NCBI RefSeq assembly: GCF_018861865.1
Contig: NZ_JAHLDV010000035.1
Location: forward strand, 1-38,454
Source of the DNA: Clostridium frigoris
GTDB taxonomy: Bacteria > Bacillota > Clostridia > Clostridiales > Clostridiaceae
DNA length: 38,454 nt
Direction of reading: 5' to 3'
Shown: positions 1 through 8,181 of the stretch, piece after piece
Numbering within the stretch: position 1 is the first letter of the stretch
Layout: each line of letters begins with the position of its first letter
Made by a program: the position numbers and the translations under genes
Notes under the pieces: generated by a model
What the model was told of the DNA's origin: nothing
The model's database searches: none
The model's input: only the letters and a program-made list of their open reading frames with translations

Positions 1-116
1 GCCCACATAAATACAAAAATTCAATATATACCAAGAAGGTTTCTTTTTGAAATAATGAGATTTTAAGAATGAGTGAGATATCGAGAGTAATTTATAATAT
101 AGAGAGGAAGGTAATT

Positions 117-1571
117 ATGAAGAAGAATATAAGTAGACAAGCTGTAGTACTGGGATGTATCTTCATGGTTTGTTTGTCATTAACTATAATATTATTTAGT
201 AGTTATAGTATGTATAAGGTACGTAAACAATCAGATTTTATTTCTGAAAAAATAGTTCCAGCAAAGATATTTTCAATGGAAATTTTAACATCAGTAATTA
301 ATGAACAAACTAGTATAAGAGCTTATATAATATCAAAAGATAAAAGGGTTTTAGGTACATATTATCTAGAAAGTAAAAAAATGAGTGCTTACTTTGAGTC
401 TATAGATAATTTGAAAAATGTAGGGATAACATCTTATACTATGAGTCAACTCAATAATCAGATGAAATTAATCCAAATTCATTTTGAGAAGCAAATTATG
501 TTAATTAATAATGGCAAATTATCAGAATCAAAATTGGACTTAGATGAAGGTACAAATCTAGTTAACAAATTTGTTATAACTGATAAAGCATTAGTAAATG
601 AGATTAATTTAAAAATTAGCAATTCACATAAGGATGTTGACATTACTGAAACAATTTATCAATATTTATTGCTATTTTTAGGTGTTATTCTTATTTCATG
701 TAATTATATATTTATAAGTCATATTTGGAGTGGTATGCATGCACAAATTAAGAAAAAGGATGAAATAAATGAAGATTTACAAAAATTGCTTAGTTCACAA
801 GAACAGTATATTGCAAATATTTCTCATGAATTTAAAACACCACTAAACGTTATATTATCTGCAACACAGTTATTAGATATGTATTGTGATAGTGAATCAT
901 TAGATAAAAAGAAAAATTTATTGGTTAAAAATATAGACGCAATTAAAAAGAATTCATATAGATTATCTAAATTAATTAATAATATAGTTGATTTGTCAAA
1001 AATCGAAGCTGGATTCTTCAAATTAAACTTATCAAATAACAACATAGTAGAAATTGTAGAAGATATGGTAGTGTCTGTTACTGAATTTATTGAAAGTAAG
1101 GGATTATATATTATTTTTGATACAGACATAGAAGAAAGAATTATTGCTTGCGACCCTGAAAAGTTAGATAAAATAGTGTTAAATCTTTTAACTAATGCTA
1201 TAAAATTTTCTAATAAAGGGGATAAAATATTTGTAAATATTAAGGATAATGATAAATTTGTTGAAGTGTCTGTGGAAGATACTGGAATTGGAATTAAAAA
1301 AGAGCATTTAGATTCTATATTTAATAAATTCAATCAGGTAGATAAGTCGCTATCAAGAAATGCAGAGGGTACTGGAGTTGGATTAAGTTTGGTTAAATAC
1401 ATTGTAGAACTAGCGGGTGGTAGTATAGATGTCGAAAGTGAATTTGGAAAAGGAAGCAAGTTTACGGTTAAACTTCCTTCCGTTAAGGTGTTTCAAGAAA
1501 ATGTGCAATTTGATAATGAATTAAGAAATCGGAAAGCTGCTATTCAAGTAGAATTTTCAGATGTTTATTAA
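117..1571 (+). CDS. Membrane sensor histidine kinase (orphan)
   Basis: Predicted two-component sensor kinase that autophosphorylates on His and passes phosphate to a response regulator. The 484-aa reading has an N-terminal membrane helix, an extracellular helical sensor region, a second helix around residues 182-202, then the kinase core. The H-box SHEFKTPLN places the phospho-His near residue 237. It is followed by an N-box (LDKIVLNLLTNAIKFS), a G1 box (DTGIGI) and a G2 box (GTGVGLSLVK), so the catalytic core looks intact. An upstream in-frame ATG at 69 has a poor ribosome site; GAGGAAGG sits just before ATG 117, which I therefore chose. No response-regulator gene is adjacent, so the partner must be elsewhere. 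The sensor region has no recognisable named domain and the signal is unknown. Confidence 0.93.
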   Translation: MKKNISRQAVVLGCIFMVCLSLTIILFSSYSMYKVRKQSDFISEKIVPAKIFSMEILTSVINEQTSIRAYIISKDKRVLGTYYLESKKMSAYFESIDNLKNVGITSYTMSQLNNQMKLIQIHFEKQIMLINNGKLSESKLDLDEGTNLVNKFVITDKALVNEINLKISNSHKDVDITETIYQYLLLFLGVILISCNYIFISHIWSGMHAQIKKKDEINEDLQKLLSSQEQYIANISHEFKTPLNVILSATQLLDMYCDSESLDKKKNLLVKNIDAIKKNSYRLSKLINNIVDLSKIEAGFFKLNLSNNNIVEIVEDMVVSVTEFIESKGLYIIFDTDIEERIIACDPEKLDKIVLNLLTNAIKFSNKGDKIFVNIKDNDKFVEVSVEDTGIGIKKEHLDSIFNKFNQVDKSLSRNAEGTGVGLSLVKYIVELAGGSIDVESEFGKGSKFTVKLPSVKVFQENVQFDNELRNRKAAIQVEFSDVY

Positions 1572-1628
1572 TAAAAATAACCAATATTTTGAAATGTCGT
1601 TAAAAATACAGGTAAATAATAAATTTCA

Positions 1629-1664
1629 TGTTATAATATAATAATTTACTTCTTATATTATAAT
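1629..1664 (+). promoter_or_regulatory. Promoter region with AT palindrome upstream of the LUD gene
   Basis: An extended -10 (TG, one base, TATAAT) lies at 1629-1637, and a second TATAAT at 1659-1664. The arms TTATAATATA (1631-1640) and TATATTATAA (1654-1663) form an inverted repeat. No good -35 is visible. This may be the promoter of the LUD-domain gene with an operator, or simply AT-rich symmetry. Confidence 0.4.
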
Positions 1665-1743
1665 ATGGGCGTTATTTATGCTTGAAGAGAAAATTCAGCG
1701 CTGTTAATCATAATAAAAAAACATTGGAGGATATAGTTAAACT

Positions 1744-2346
1744 ATGAATATTGAAAAAACAATTTCCGCACTTAAGAAAAATAATTATGAGGTAAGTTTT
1801 TTTAAAAACGCAGAAGATGCAGTACAGTATTTAAATAGTAGTCTTAATGACGAATATATAGGCTTTGGCGATTCTGAAACTATGGTCCATATGAACCTTT
1901 TTGATAGGCTTTCCTCGCACAATAAGGTTATTGATCCTAAGCATTGTTCATCAAAGGGATTCTATGATACTGCATTAGAGTGTCTGACTACAGATATTTT
2001 TTTTACGTCAGTCAACGCGCTGTCAGAAACAGGAGAGATGGTTAATATTGATGGCACAGGTAATCGTGTAGCCGGTTCATTGTTTGGTCACAAGAAGGTA
2101 TATTTTCTTGTCAGCACAAATAAAATTACACCTATGCTTGAAGATGCTATCTTTCGGGCTCGTAACGTTGCTGCACCTAGCAATGCTAAACGATTAGGAT
2201 TACGAACACCATGCGCAGTAAAAGGAGATCGCTGTTATAATTGTTCTAGTCCAGAGCGTATTTGCAATGGTCTTTTAATTTACTATAAAAAAATGAATAA
2301 CATGGATATGGAAATCGTATTAATAGATGAAAAGCTTGGATTTTAA
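1744..2346 (+). CDS. LUD-domain protein (lactate utilization LutC/YkgG-like)
   Basis: A 200-aa protein of the LUD (formerly DUF162) family, which includes LutC/YkgG components of L-lactate oxidation and many stand-alone clostridial homologues of unknown substrate. Family-like stretches are the N-terminal IGFGDSETM, the central NIDGTGNRVAGSLFGHKKV and the C-terminal Cys-containing segment RCYNCSSPERICNG. That tail has three Cys that could hold metal, although no 4Fe-4S ferredoxin motif is present. No lutA or lutB homologue is nearby, so lactate oxidation cannot be inferred. A GGAGG lies 13 nt before the ATG, rather far. It appears to be a single-gene transcript separate from the upstream kinase (172-nt gap with its own -10 elements). 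Confidence 0.85.
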   Translation: MNIEKTISALKKNNYEVSFFKNAEDAVQYLNSSLNDEYIGFGDSETMVHMNLFDRLSSHNKVIDPKHCSSKGFYDTALECLTTDIFFTSVNALSETGEMVNIDGTGNRVAGSLFGHKKVYFLVSTNKITPMLEDAIFRARNVAAPSNAKRLGLRTPCAVKGDRCYNCSSPERICNGLLIYYKKMNNMDMEIVLIDEKLGF

Positions 2347-2450
2347 TTTTATTAATATAAAACTAAATACTATTTAGTACATTTATTTGTTATATAGTTT
2401 AAAATATTGAATATATTTAAAGTGGATAATAATTATAAGGAGCTTTTTAT

Positions 2451-2624
2451 ATGATTAATTATTTTGAATTATCTAATGAATGTGCAATAGAAATATCAAA
2501 AATATATAATATTCCAGAGTTTTCTTTATATAGGGGAAATATAGTAACTATATCAGAAATGTATAACATTCCCATAGAAGATTTAATTAAAATTATAGAA
2601 CAGAGTAACGTGGATGATTATTAA
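2451..2624 (+). CDS. 57-aa small protein with LysM-like repeat
   Basis: A short ORF with a good ribosome site (AAGGAGC, 7-8 nt before ATG). The product is acidic and carries an internal echo: EISKIYNIP near residues 14-22 and TISEMYNIPIEDLIKII near 33-49. The second unit resembles the C-terminal half of a LysM motif (G-x-x-x-x-I-S-x-x-Y-N-I-x-x-x-x-L-I), but the whole is shorter than two full LysM modules. It has no signal peptide or membrane segment. It is followed by a hairpin at 2697-2726. I do not recognise a family. The start and stop are clear; only the function is open. Confidence 0.6.
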   Translation: MINYFELSNECAIEISKIYNIPEFSLYRGNIVTISEMYNIPIEDLIKIIEQSNVDDY

Positions 2625-2696
2625 AGATAATCTTCCATAAGGTTCAACATAATATCGTTTATGAGGTTAAATTAAAAATATATAGAGACATAAGTG

Positions 2697-2726
2697 AAAG
2701 TAACACAATCACATTTGTGTTACTTT
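2697..2726 (+). terminator. Hairpin downstream of the 57-aa ORF
   Basis: Perfect 12-bp inverted repeat (AAAGTAACACAA at 2697-2708, TTGTGTTACTTT at 2715-2726) with a 6-nt loop. It ends in only three T residues, so it is a weak intrinsic terminator or an RNA-stabilising hairpin for the plus-strand ORF. Confidence 0.55.
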
Positions 2727-2754
2727 AAAAAAAGCCTAGCAATTATGCTAGGCT
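2726..2754 (-). terminator. Rho-independent terminator of the Cys-rich gene
   Basis: The arms AGCCTAGC (2733-2740) and GCTAGGCT (2747-2754) are followed, on the minus strand, by a run of T (2726-2732 read in reverse). It lies just 3' of the minus-strand gene ending at 2780. Confidence 0.8.
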
Positions 2755-2779
2755 AAAACATTACAAATCTTATAGGTAT

Positions 2780-3139
2780 CTATTTGTTGTCTTCACATGG
2801 ATATATATAATTTGCTGCAACACGAACATCTAATTCCTCAAGGTCAATATCGTCAGGAAGTACAAACACTAATTTACGTTCAATAGTGCCACATTCACCA
2901 CATTCATTATCTTTACATACAATTGTAATAAAACCTCTAAAAGCAAGTATTCTATGGCAATTGTCATATATAATAACTGCAACAGCTACTTTTTTATCAA
3001 AGCATACGTTCCTTACTTTTATTCTTACGGTTAATAATCTTAAACCGTTTTTTTCTATATCTACTGGATCTGCATTAATAACGCTACATAAATCACATGA
3101 ACATTTATTGCATTTAACACAATTATCATCTTTACCCAT
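2780..3139 (-). CDS. Small Cys-rich clostridial protein, unknown function
   Basis: A 119-aa soluble protein with an N-terminal Cys cluster (CVKCNKCSCDLC, residues 7-18) and further Cys at NVCFDKK, DNCHR, CKDNECGECG and near the C terminus (YPCED). The CxxC spacings suggest metal binding or disulfide cross-linking. The middle is beta-rich (VAVAVIIYDN, FRGFITIVCK), and the protein ends with LDVRVAANYIYPC. I recall similar proteins in clostridia but no assigned function; a structural role such as spore coat is only a guess. The ribosome site AGGAG is well placed and a strong terminator follows. It has no partner gene. Confidence 0.75.
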   Translation of the reverse strand: MGKDDNCVKCNKCSCDLCSVINADPVDIEKNGLRLLTVRIKVRNVCFDKKVAVAVIIYDNCHRILAFRGFITIVCKDNECGECGTIERKLVFVLPDDIDLEELDVRVAANYIYPCEDNK

Positions 3140-3153
3140 TTAATACAACTCCT

Positions 3154-3309
3154 CTATAAATTTAGATTGAGACAATCCTTAATACTACTGATTTTTTTAT
3201 AATTCTTATAACTACATATATCATTAAATGTATTTTCAACATAAAGTTTATACGTTGATATATGTTCTTCTAAATCAGAGTAATATCTTATAATGTCTTT
3301 ATTATAAAT
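3154..3309 (-). pseudogene. Possible C-terminal gene remnant in the 3140-3502 gap
   Basis: A minus-strand open frame of about 51 codons with protein-like composition (for example YYSDLEEHISTYKLYVENT) and a TAG stop at 3154, but no ATG, GTG or TTG start and a stop immediately upstream. It overlaps the leader of the Cys-rich gene. It is probably the tail of a lost gene, or chance. The rest of this gap shows nothing I can name. Confidence 0.25.
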
Positions 3310-3502
3310 CTAGAATGGTTTGATTAATGAGTTTCTATAGAACATAGCAAATGTATATTCTATATTTCTAATATATTCTATGAAAATATTTATGTGAACA
3401 AAAACAACAATAAATTGAACTATAAAAATAACTTTCAAAAATATCTACATAGAAAAGAATAAAAGAGTTTTTGAGGCATATAAATAGTTTGAGGTGATAA
3501 TC

Positions 3503-4057
3503 GTGGGGGCTTTATATGTTGAAGCATTTAATCCTAAGAGAAAAAAGTATTATTTCAATAACTGTACTGAAGATTTTTGTTATAAAACTAGGCATGGTAT
3601 CTGCTCATTAGACTTAACAGAAGGTGAAGTAAAGTCCATTCCAATTGAAGTACATCCAATGAAAGATAATGTTAATTATTGCAGAGATATTTACAAGTCT
3701 ATGATAAAAAACAGACAACAATATCCTGTATTTATTAGCAGCAATAAGTGTGATCACTATACATTTAAGGATGGTCAGCATAGGACATGCATTGCAAGCA
3801 AAAAAGGACTAAAATTAAAGGCTGAGGTATCTCAAAATGATAAAATTTGCATTGTGTGTTATAGGGAGAATAGTATTAAAAACTCAATAAATGATATAGA
3901 AAATAGGGTAAAGAAAAGTACTCCTAGAAAAACTATATTTTATAAAATATTAAGGAAAGAGCTTCAAAGTAATAATTTTAAGGATAGCCTGGATAAATGG
4001 AAAAAGGATTTGAGTGATTATGAATCAGAAAAAGAAAGAGACTTTAGAGAATTCTAA
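3503..4057 (+). CDS. ParB/sulfiredoxin-fold domain protein
   Basis: A 184-aa hydrophilic protein. The central segment around FKDGQHRTCIASKKG matches the ParB-like nuclease/sulfiredoxin fold signature (D-G-x-H-R), and the upstream stretch IEVHPMKDN resembles the substrate-loop part of that fold. The C-terminal third is Lys/Glu-rich and probably helical. GTG 3503 is preferred because GAGGTGA lies about 6 nt before it; the GTG at 3494 is inside that ribosome site. Such stand-alone ParB-fold proteins can be nucleases, regulators or kinases, and nothing nearby identifies the role. It is the only gene between 3.1 and 4.2 kb on this strand. Confidence 0.6.
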   Translation: MGALYVEAFNPKRKKYYFNNCTEDFCYKTRHGICSLDLTEGEVKSIPIEVHPMKDNVNYCRDIYKSMIKNRQQYPVFISSNKCDHYTFKDGQHRTCIASKKGLKLKAEVSQNDKICIVCYRENSIKNSINDIENRVKKSTPRKTIFYKILRKELQSNNFKDSLDKWKKDLSDYESEKERDFREF

Positions 4058-4186
4058 GAATAGTAATTATAAGAAGCTCTTTATATAAATAATTATTTTG
4101 ACTTATATTGTTTATTAAGTTACATTAAATTTATCTGAAGGAGAACACTAATTTTAAGGTATCTGACCAAAGTTTTAAATGCTAAT

Positions 4187-4224
4187 GAACCTCTATAGTA
4201 CTTACATAAGTACTATAGAGGTTC
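4187..4224. terminator. Long hairpin between convergent genes
   Basis: Perfect 17-bp inverted repeat with a 4-nt loop (left arm 4187-4203, right arm 4208-4224, arms containing CCTCTATAGTA). It sits between the convergent ParB-fold and YetF-like genes. T-tracts are weak on both sides, but the position fits a bidirectional terminator. Confidence 0.7.
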
Positions 4225-4265
4225 TACTTTGTATATATAAATGGATATGTTTAGTCCTCAAGGGA

Positions 4266-4970
4266 TTACTTATATAAAAAAACTTTTAGATTACCTTTCT
4301 TATCAAGGGTGCCGAGCAGAACGTTTTTTACTTCAGTTTTATATAAATTTTCTAAACAGGAAATAACCCACCCTTCATCCCTATGAATTTGTATTAGCTC
4401 CTTGGAAATAATTTTCCCTTCCTTAATAATCGTACTTGGCAAATTAAAAGGTTCTGTTTCAATTTGAAACAATGAAGGAGTAATCGGTTCATATTTTGGA
4501 TGTAAAAAAACAGAAATTTTTCCGTTGGGTTCCCAAATTGCTAACGATACCTTTTTGACATCCTCTACTTTTTTTTCGCGTAATTCTTCTAATAACACAT
4601 CAATTGATATTCTTGCTTTGTTTAACCCTTTATAAAGGATTTCTCCTTCCTTGACAATTGTGATTGGAGAACTATTAATAAGTTTTCTTAAAGTTGGAAA
4701 TTTAAGAAGGCCAAATATGCCACCAAGATATAGGACAACTAATACAGTTGTTGTAACGATAGAACCTTTTAACCCAAGATGTGCGTCAGATAACGGATGG
4801 GCAATAATATTTCCAATTACTAAAGTAATAACAAAATCAAGTACTCTTAATTGGGAGAGAGTACGCTGCCCTAAGAGTTTTGCTACAGTTAGCAAAAATA
4901 AAAAAGCAATAATAGCACGAAGAATCCACTGAATGATGGTAAGAGTTTCTTGGGGTTGCAAAAAATCCAT
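4266..4970 (-). CDS. YetF/YcaP-like DUF421 membrane protein
   Basis: A 234-aa integral membrane protein of the DUF421 family (B. subtilis YetF, YdfS, YkjA relatives). Three hydrophobic helices lie at about residues 12-30, 42-60 and 70-92, with family signatures LLGQRTLSQLRVLDFVITL and IGNIIAHPLSD. They are followed by a cytosolic domain starting at INSSPITIVKEGEILYKGLNKARIS. A second beta-rich part follows (GKISVFLHPKYEPIT, then PSTIIKEGKII and GWVISCLE). Known relatives affect spore or membrane properties, but their biochemistry is unsettled. The ribosome site GAGGAAGG precedes the start. It is a monocistronic minus-strand gene. Confidence 0.88.
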   Translation of the reverse strand: MDFLQPQETLTIIQWILRAIIAFLFLLTVAKLLGQRTLSQLRVLDFVITLVIGNIIAHPLSDAHLGLKGSIVTTTVLVVLYLGGIFGLLKFPTLRKLINSSPITIVKEGEILYKGLNKARISIDVLLEELREKKVEDVKKVSLAIWEPNGKISVFLHPKYEPITPSLFQIETEPFNLPSTIIKEGKIISKELIQIHRDEGWVISCLENLYKTEVKNVLLGTLDKKGNLKVFLYK

Positions 4971-5198
4971 ATAAGATACCTTCCTCTCTTTATTCTAAAA
5001 ACATTAATGTTATTTTACCCAATAATCAGTGAAAAAATTAAAAGATTAGTAAACTAACTTAAAATATAAATGTAATTAAAATAAGATTTTATGGTATTTT
5101 TGCTATAAAGAAGAATTCACTGCATTTTACAGTAATTACTTAATTCAACTACATTTATATTAAGCTTCTTAATTAATAAGTAGTAATCTTTTATAATT

Positions 5199-5241
5199 TC
5201 CTTAATATAATTATATAGAATGCAAATAATTATATTAAGGA
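5199..5241 (+). promoter_or_regulatory. Perfect inverted repeat covering the DUF2935 ribosome site
   Basis: A 16-bp perfect inverted repeat: TCCTTAATATAATTAT at 5199-5214 and its complement at 5226-5241, with an 11-nt loop. The right arm contains most of the AAGGAG ribosome site (5237-5242) for the ATG at 5251. In RNA the stem would hide the Shine-Dalgarno. A TATAAT at 5192-5197 could be a -10; if so, transcription would begin inside the left arm, and the repeat may act as a DNA operator instead. Confidence 0.6.
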
Positions 5242-5250
5242 GAGTTTAAT

Positions 5251-6180
5251 ATGTTATCTAGTAGCGAATTTATACGTCAATCGCTGGAATTACATCTTTT
5301 TTTTGCGAGGATTATGAAAGAACATTCATTTTTTTTACAAGTAGGTTTTACACCAAAGGACTCAAATTATATCCAACAGGCGAATAACTTGCGAATAGAG
5401 TTTGACAGACTTTTAGCTGATGCTATATCGCTTTCTAACGGTGTTGTTAGTCCTAGTGTGTTACAGTCTGGTGAAGTGATAACACCCTTCACACTAAAAG
5501 CTGAGATGGCTACAGCATATTTTACCGGAGTGGATATTCCAATTAATTTGACAAAATCAGAAGTAGGGCTAATGGGCAGCAATGCATTAATTACAGGTAA
5601 TCCTTTGCTTGAAAAAAGGGTATATATGATTAACCAGCGGGCAATGGGTTTAGTTACAGCCTTAGCTCAGTTTAAGACTATGATTTTGTCAGGGGTTATA
5701 TCCTGCAGGATATTTACAAGTAACTACCCTTTACTTATAGACCATATTTTAAGAGAAGCAAAATTTTATTTTCAGCTAATTCAAAGGCTACAAAGTCGCA
5801 CCGAAATCAACTTGTTGAAAGATATGTATGAACAAGAATCCTTTTGGAATAGAATCATGGCTGAACACTCAAAATTTATTCGTGGACTTCTTGATCCAAC
5901 TGAAAATGAACTTATAAATACAGCCAATAACTTTGGAAATGAGTTTGATAAGTTGACAATAGAGTCAAAAGAAGCAATGGATATGACAATCCCAATCTCA
6001 AAAGTTACGGATGATAGCCTTAAAGCAACTATTGAAATAAGTAAATTTAAATCTCAAGGTACACAAGGACTTATAGAATGTAAAATCAAGTCTATAATAA
6101 TACCATTATTAGGTGACCATACGCTACGTGAAGCAAATCATTATTTGCGTTTGTTAAAAATATTTTCAAAGAATATATGA
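5251..6180 (+). CDS. DUF2935 protein, two tandem helical domains
   Basis: A 309-aa protein built of two related all-helical DUF2935 units. The first has LHLFFARIMKEHSFFLQVGF (about residues 14-33) and NNLRIEFDRLLADA. The second, near residues 190-230, has EQESFWNRIMAEHSKFIRGL and NNFGNEFDKL. Each unit repeats an E/H-x-x-FxxRIMxEHSxF helix, resembling a ferritin- or hemerythrin-like metal site, and both end with a REAxxYxxLxxxL helix. Family members are common in clostridia and Bacillus; some are associated with sporulation, but function is undefined. Metal binding is my inference from the repeated E and H positions. Expression may be controlled by the hairpin over its ribosome site. Confidence 0.85.
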   Translation: MLSSSEFIRQSLELHLFFARIMKEHSFFLQVGFTPKDSNYIQQANNLRIEFDRLLADAISLSNGVVSPSVLQSGEVITPFTLKAEMATAYFTGVDIPINLTKSEVGLMGSNALITGNPLLEKRVYMINQRAMGLVTALAQFKTMILSGVISCRIFTSNYPLLIDHILREAKFYFQLIQRLQSRTEINLLKDMYEQESFWNRIMAEHSKFIRGLLDPTENELINTANNFGNEFDKLTIESKEAMDMTIPISKVTDDSLKATIEISKFKSQGTQGLIECKIKSIIIPLLGDHTLREANHYLRLLKIFSKNI

Positions 6181-6200
6181 AATGCTCTTGGTACAATAAG

Positions 6201-6231
6201 TAGGGGACGTTAGCATAGCTAAAGTCCCCTA
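6201..6231 (+). terminator. Hairpin after the DUF2935 gene
   Basis: The arms TAGGGGAC (6201-6208) and GTCCCCTA (6224-6231) enclose an inner TTAGC/GCTAA stem. There is no T-tract. It may end the DUF2935 transcript. It also overlaps the 3' end of a minus-strand remnant. Confidence 0.45.
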
Positions 6232-6410
6232 AGGTAATTTGAATTATTTTTTAAAATTATAGTATCTAGTAATCTTAATTCTTTCATTAAATCAATATAA
6301 TCATTTTGATAGCAAACAGTAATTTCAGGGTGCTCATGAACCCATTTTGGGAAAAATATATAGGAAATTTCACTTGTTTTGTGGGATAATATAAGCAAAA
6401 GTATGAAGGG
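6219..6410 (-). pseudogene. C-terminal remnant of an unidentified protein
   Basis: An open minus-strand frame of about 63 codons ending at a TAG in the hairpin. Protein-like sequence includes [19 protein letters not shown] then [13 protein letters not shown]. No start codon precedes the conserved-looking part and a stop lies just upstream, so this is probably the tail of a lost gene. I cannot name the family. The remainder of the 6181-6536 gap holds only AT-rich leader sequence for the acetyltransferase. Confidence 0.4.
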
Positions 6411-6536
6411 TTATAAAATAGCCACATTTATAGCCTTAATCATAATCTTTTGGTTAAAATTGTACATTCGTTTTTTGCACACGATTTATATTAATAATGG
6501 TTAATTAAATAAATATTATAAAGTATGGAGGTTATT

Positions 6537-7133
6537 ATGACAATAAGAGAGAAAATGAAAAATGGTATGTTGTATATAGATGAAGGGGAAGGTCTTGAGG
6601 AGGAACGTAAAAAGTGTAAAGAATTATTATATGATTTTAACCATACACGTCCAAGTGAAGAAATAGAAAGGAAAAAATTGTTGAAAAAATTGTTGGGTGA
6701 TATGGGTGAGAATATTTGGATTGAACCACCAGTACATATGGCATATGGTAAAAACGTTCATATTGGTGACCATTTTTATGCTAATTTTAATCTTGTAATT
6801 GTAGATGATATTGATGTTTATATAGGTGAGCATGTAATGATAGCACCTAATGTAACAATAACGCCAACAGGACATCCAGTTGACGCAAACCTTCGTAGAC
6901 CAGGTAATCAGTTTTCAATTCCCGTAAGAATTGGTAATGATGTATGGATAGGCTCAAATGTAGTGATTTTACCAGGCATCACTATAGGGGATAATTCAGT
7001 TATAGGTGCTGGAAGTGTTGTTACTCATGACGTTCCTGAAAATGTAATTGCTGTAGGAAATCCATGCCGTGTATTAAGGGATATAAATGAACGTGATAAA
7101 GAATATTATTATAAAAACAGAAGGGTTGATTAA
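6537..7133 (+). CDS. Maltose/galactoside O-acetyltransferase family
   Basis: A 198-aa hexapeptide-repeat (left-handed beta-helix) acetyltransferase that moves acetyl from acetyl-CoA to a sugar hydroxyl (Maa/LacA/NodL group). Its N-terminal Mac-type segment is MTIREKMKNGMLYIDEGEGL. The catalytic His falls at about residue 113 in TPTGHPVD. Hexapeptide turns run through IGNDVWIGSNVVILPGITIG and NSVIGAGSVVTHDVPENVIA, ending in the AVGNPCRVLR loop typical of the family. ATG 6537 follows GGAGG by about 6 nt; the ATG at 6525 overlaps that site and is unlikely. It is monocistronic with a strong terminator. The exact sugar acceptor cannot be told. Confidence 0.92.
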   Translation: MTIREKMKNGMLYIDEGEGLEEERKKCKELLYDFNHTRPSEEIERKKLLKKLLGDMGENIWIEPPVHMAYGKNVHIGDHFYANFNLVIVDDIDVYIGEHVMIAPNVTITPTGHPVDANLRRPGNQFSIPVRIGNDVWIGSNVVILPGITIGDNSVIGAGSVVTHDVPENVIAVGNPCRVLRDINERDKEYYYKNRRVD

Positions 7134-7196
7134 ATTCATGACATTTAAATCCTTAGCGTATAATTTCCGGTTTTTGCTTTGGTGAAATGAAAATGT

Positions 7197-7236
7197 TAGC
7201 CACACAATGGATAGTGTTTCCATTGTGTGGCCTATT
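7197..7236 (+). terminator. Rho-independent terminator of the acetyltransferase gene
   Basis: A 13-bp stem GCCACACAATGGA (7199-7211) / TCCATTGTGTGGC (7219-7231) is followed by CTATTTTT. It lies between convergent genes. Confidence 0.85.
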
Positions 7237-7285
7237 TTTACACGTATTCCGGCTGTACCGGAACTTAAAATACTTTAATAACTTA

Positions 7286-8035
7286 TTATAATTTCATAAC
7301 CAATTTTTGTTCCAAAGAATTAAATCCTTCTGGAGTATGAGTTGATAAATAAACTGTATCATTTTGTTTAATAAATTCTCTAACCTTTGATAAACTTTTA
7401 GTGGCTAAGTCTTTGTCCTCAAATACAACGGAGAGTTCATTCCTTCTTAAGGCGTCATCTGTGTATGTTATATCCCCGTGAATCATATAGTATAATCCAT
7501 TATCTTCTACAACAACTATGGAATTTCCATTAGTATGACCAGGGGCAGGTAACATTATAACTCCATCAGCTATTATTTGACTACTTTCAAAGTTTTTATA
7601 TTTATCATCTGCAAAATTAACTTTGATTATATTTTTTGCATCCAATTTCATATCATTTGCTTCAGTTTCAGATATATAAATTTTAGAGTTATTAAATAAT
7701 CTAAGCTCTCCAGAATGATCAGGATGTTTGTGAGTAATTATAACTTTATCAATATCAGAAGGTTTATGTCCAATGTTTTTTAGAGCTGTTACAAAATCAG
7801 CTATTTTTTCTCCCATATATAACATTTGATTGGCGGTTCGTTCAAACGGTGCTGTTTCAACTGGAAGTCCTGTATCTACTAAAATAAGTTCTTTTCCTGT
7901 GTCTATTAAATAATTCTGTAAACTAGCTGGGTATATTTTATTTTGGTCCACATCTTCTTTCTTCATAGATCCACCTAGAGCAAAGGCCTCACTCATTTCT
8001 CCATTCTTATAAAACTTTAAGGCTGTAATTTTCAT
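7286..8035 (-). CDS. N-acyl homoserine lactonase-like metallo-beta-lactamase fold hydrolase
   Basis: A 249-aa MBL-fold hydrolase with the full dinuclear zinc set: HKHPDH (H102, H104, D106, H107), H167 in PAPGHTNG, D188 in MIHGDIT and H233 in STHTPEG. The early LVDTGLP motif and overall length match the AiiA/AttM-type AHL lactonase group. Clostridia do not use acyl-homoserine lactones themselves, so the role could be quorum quenching, another lactone, or general esterase activity. The ribosome site AAGGAGAG is well placed. It is a single gene on the minus strand, with the IS30 element inserted in its upstream region about 130 bp from the start. Confidence 0.88.
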   Translation of the reverse strand: MKITALKFYKNGEMSEAFALGGSMKKEDVDQNKIYPASLQNYLIDTGKELILVDTGLPVETAPFERTANQMLYMGEKIADFVTALKNIGHKPSDIDKVIITHKHPDHSGELRLFNNSKIYISETEANDMKLDAKNIIKVNFADDKYKNFESSQIIADGVIMLPAPGHTNGNSIVVVEDNGLYYMIHGDITYTDDALRRNELSVVFEDKDLATKSLSKVREFIKQNDTVYLSTHTPEGFNSLEQKLVMKL

Positions 8036-8168
8036 TTTTAATCTCTCCTTTTATTTATATAAGTTGCGCAAAATTAAATTTTATTCAACTGAACTGCTTG
8101 TTACAATGTATACCTTTTTAATCTTAATGTCAACAGTTTTAAAGTAAATATATTATTATATTTTAAGG

Positions 8169-8181
8169 CAAATTAATGGCT
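8169..8181. repeat. Left 13-bp direct repeat flanking IS30 element
   Basis: CAAATTAATGGCT, identical to 9394-9406. It directly abuts the left inverted repeat of the element, so it is read as a target-site duplication. Confidence 0.85.

Noticed and set aside
824-1333. 169-aa open frame on the minus strand inside the histidine kinase
   Set aside because: Shadow of the kinase coding frame, low-complexity composition, no ribosome site.
2886-3143. 85-aa plus-strand frame over the Cys-rich gene
   Set aside because: Antisense to a well-supported gene, no ribosome site.
7247-7263. TTCCGG/CCGGAA small dyad after the acetyltransferase terminator
   Set aside because: Only 6 bp without a T-run; the neighbouring 13-bp hairpin explains termination.
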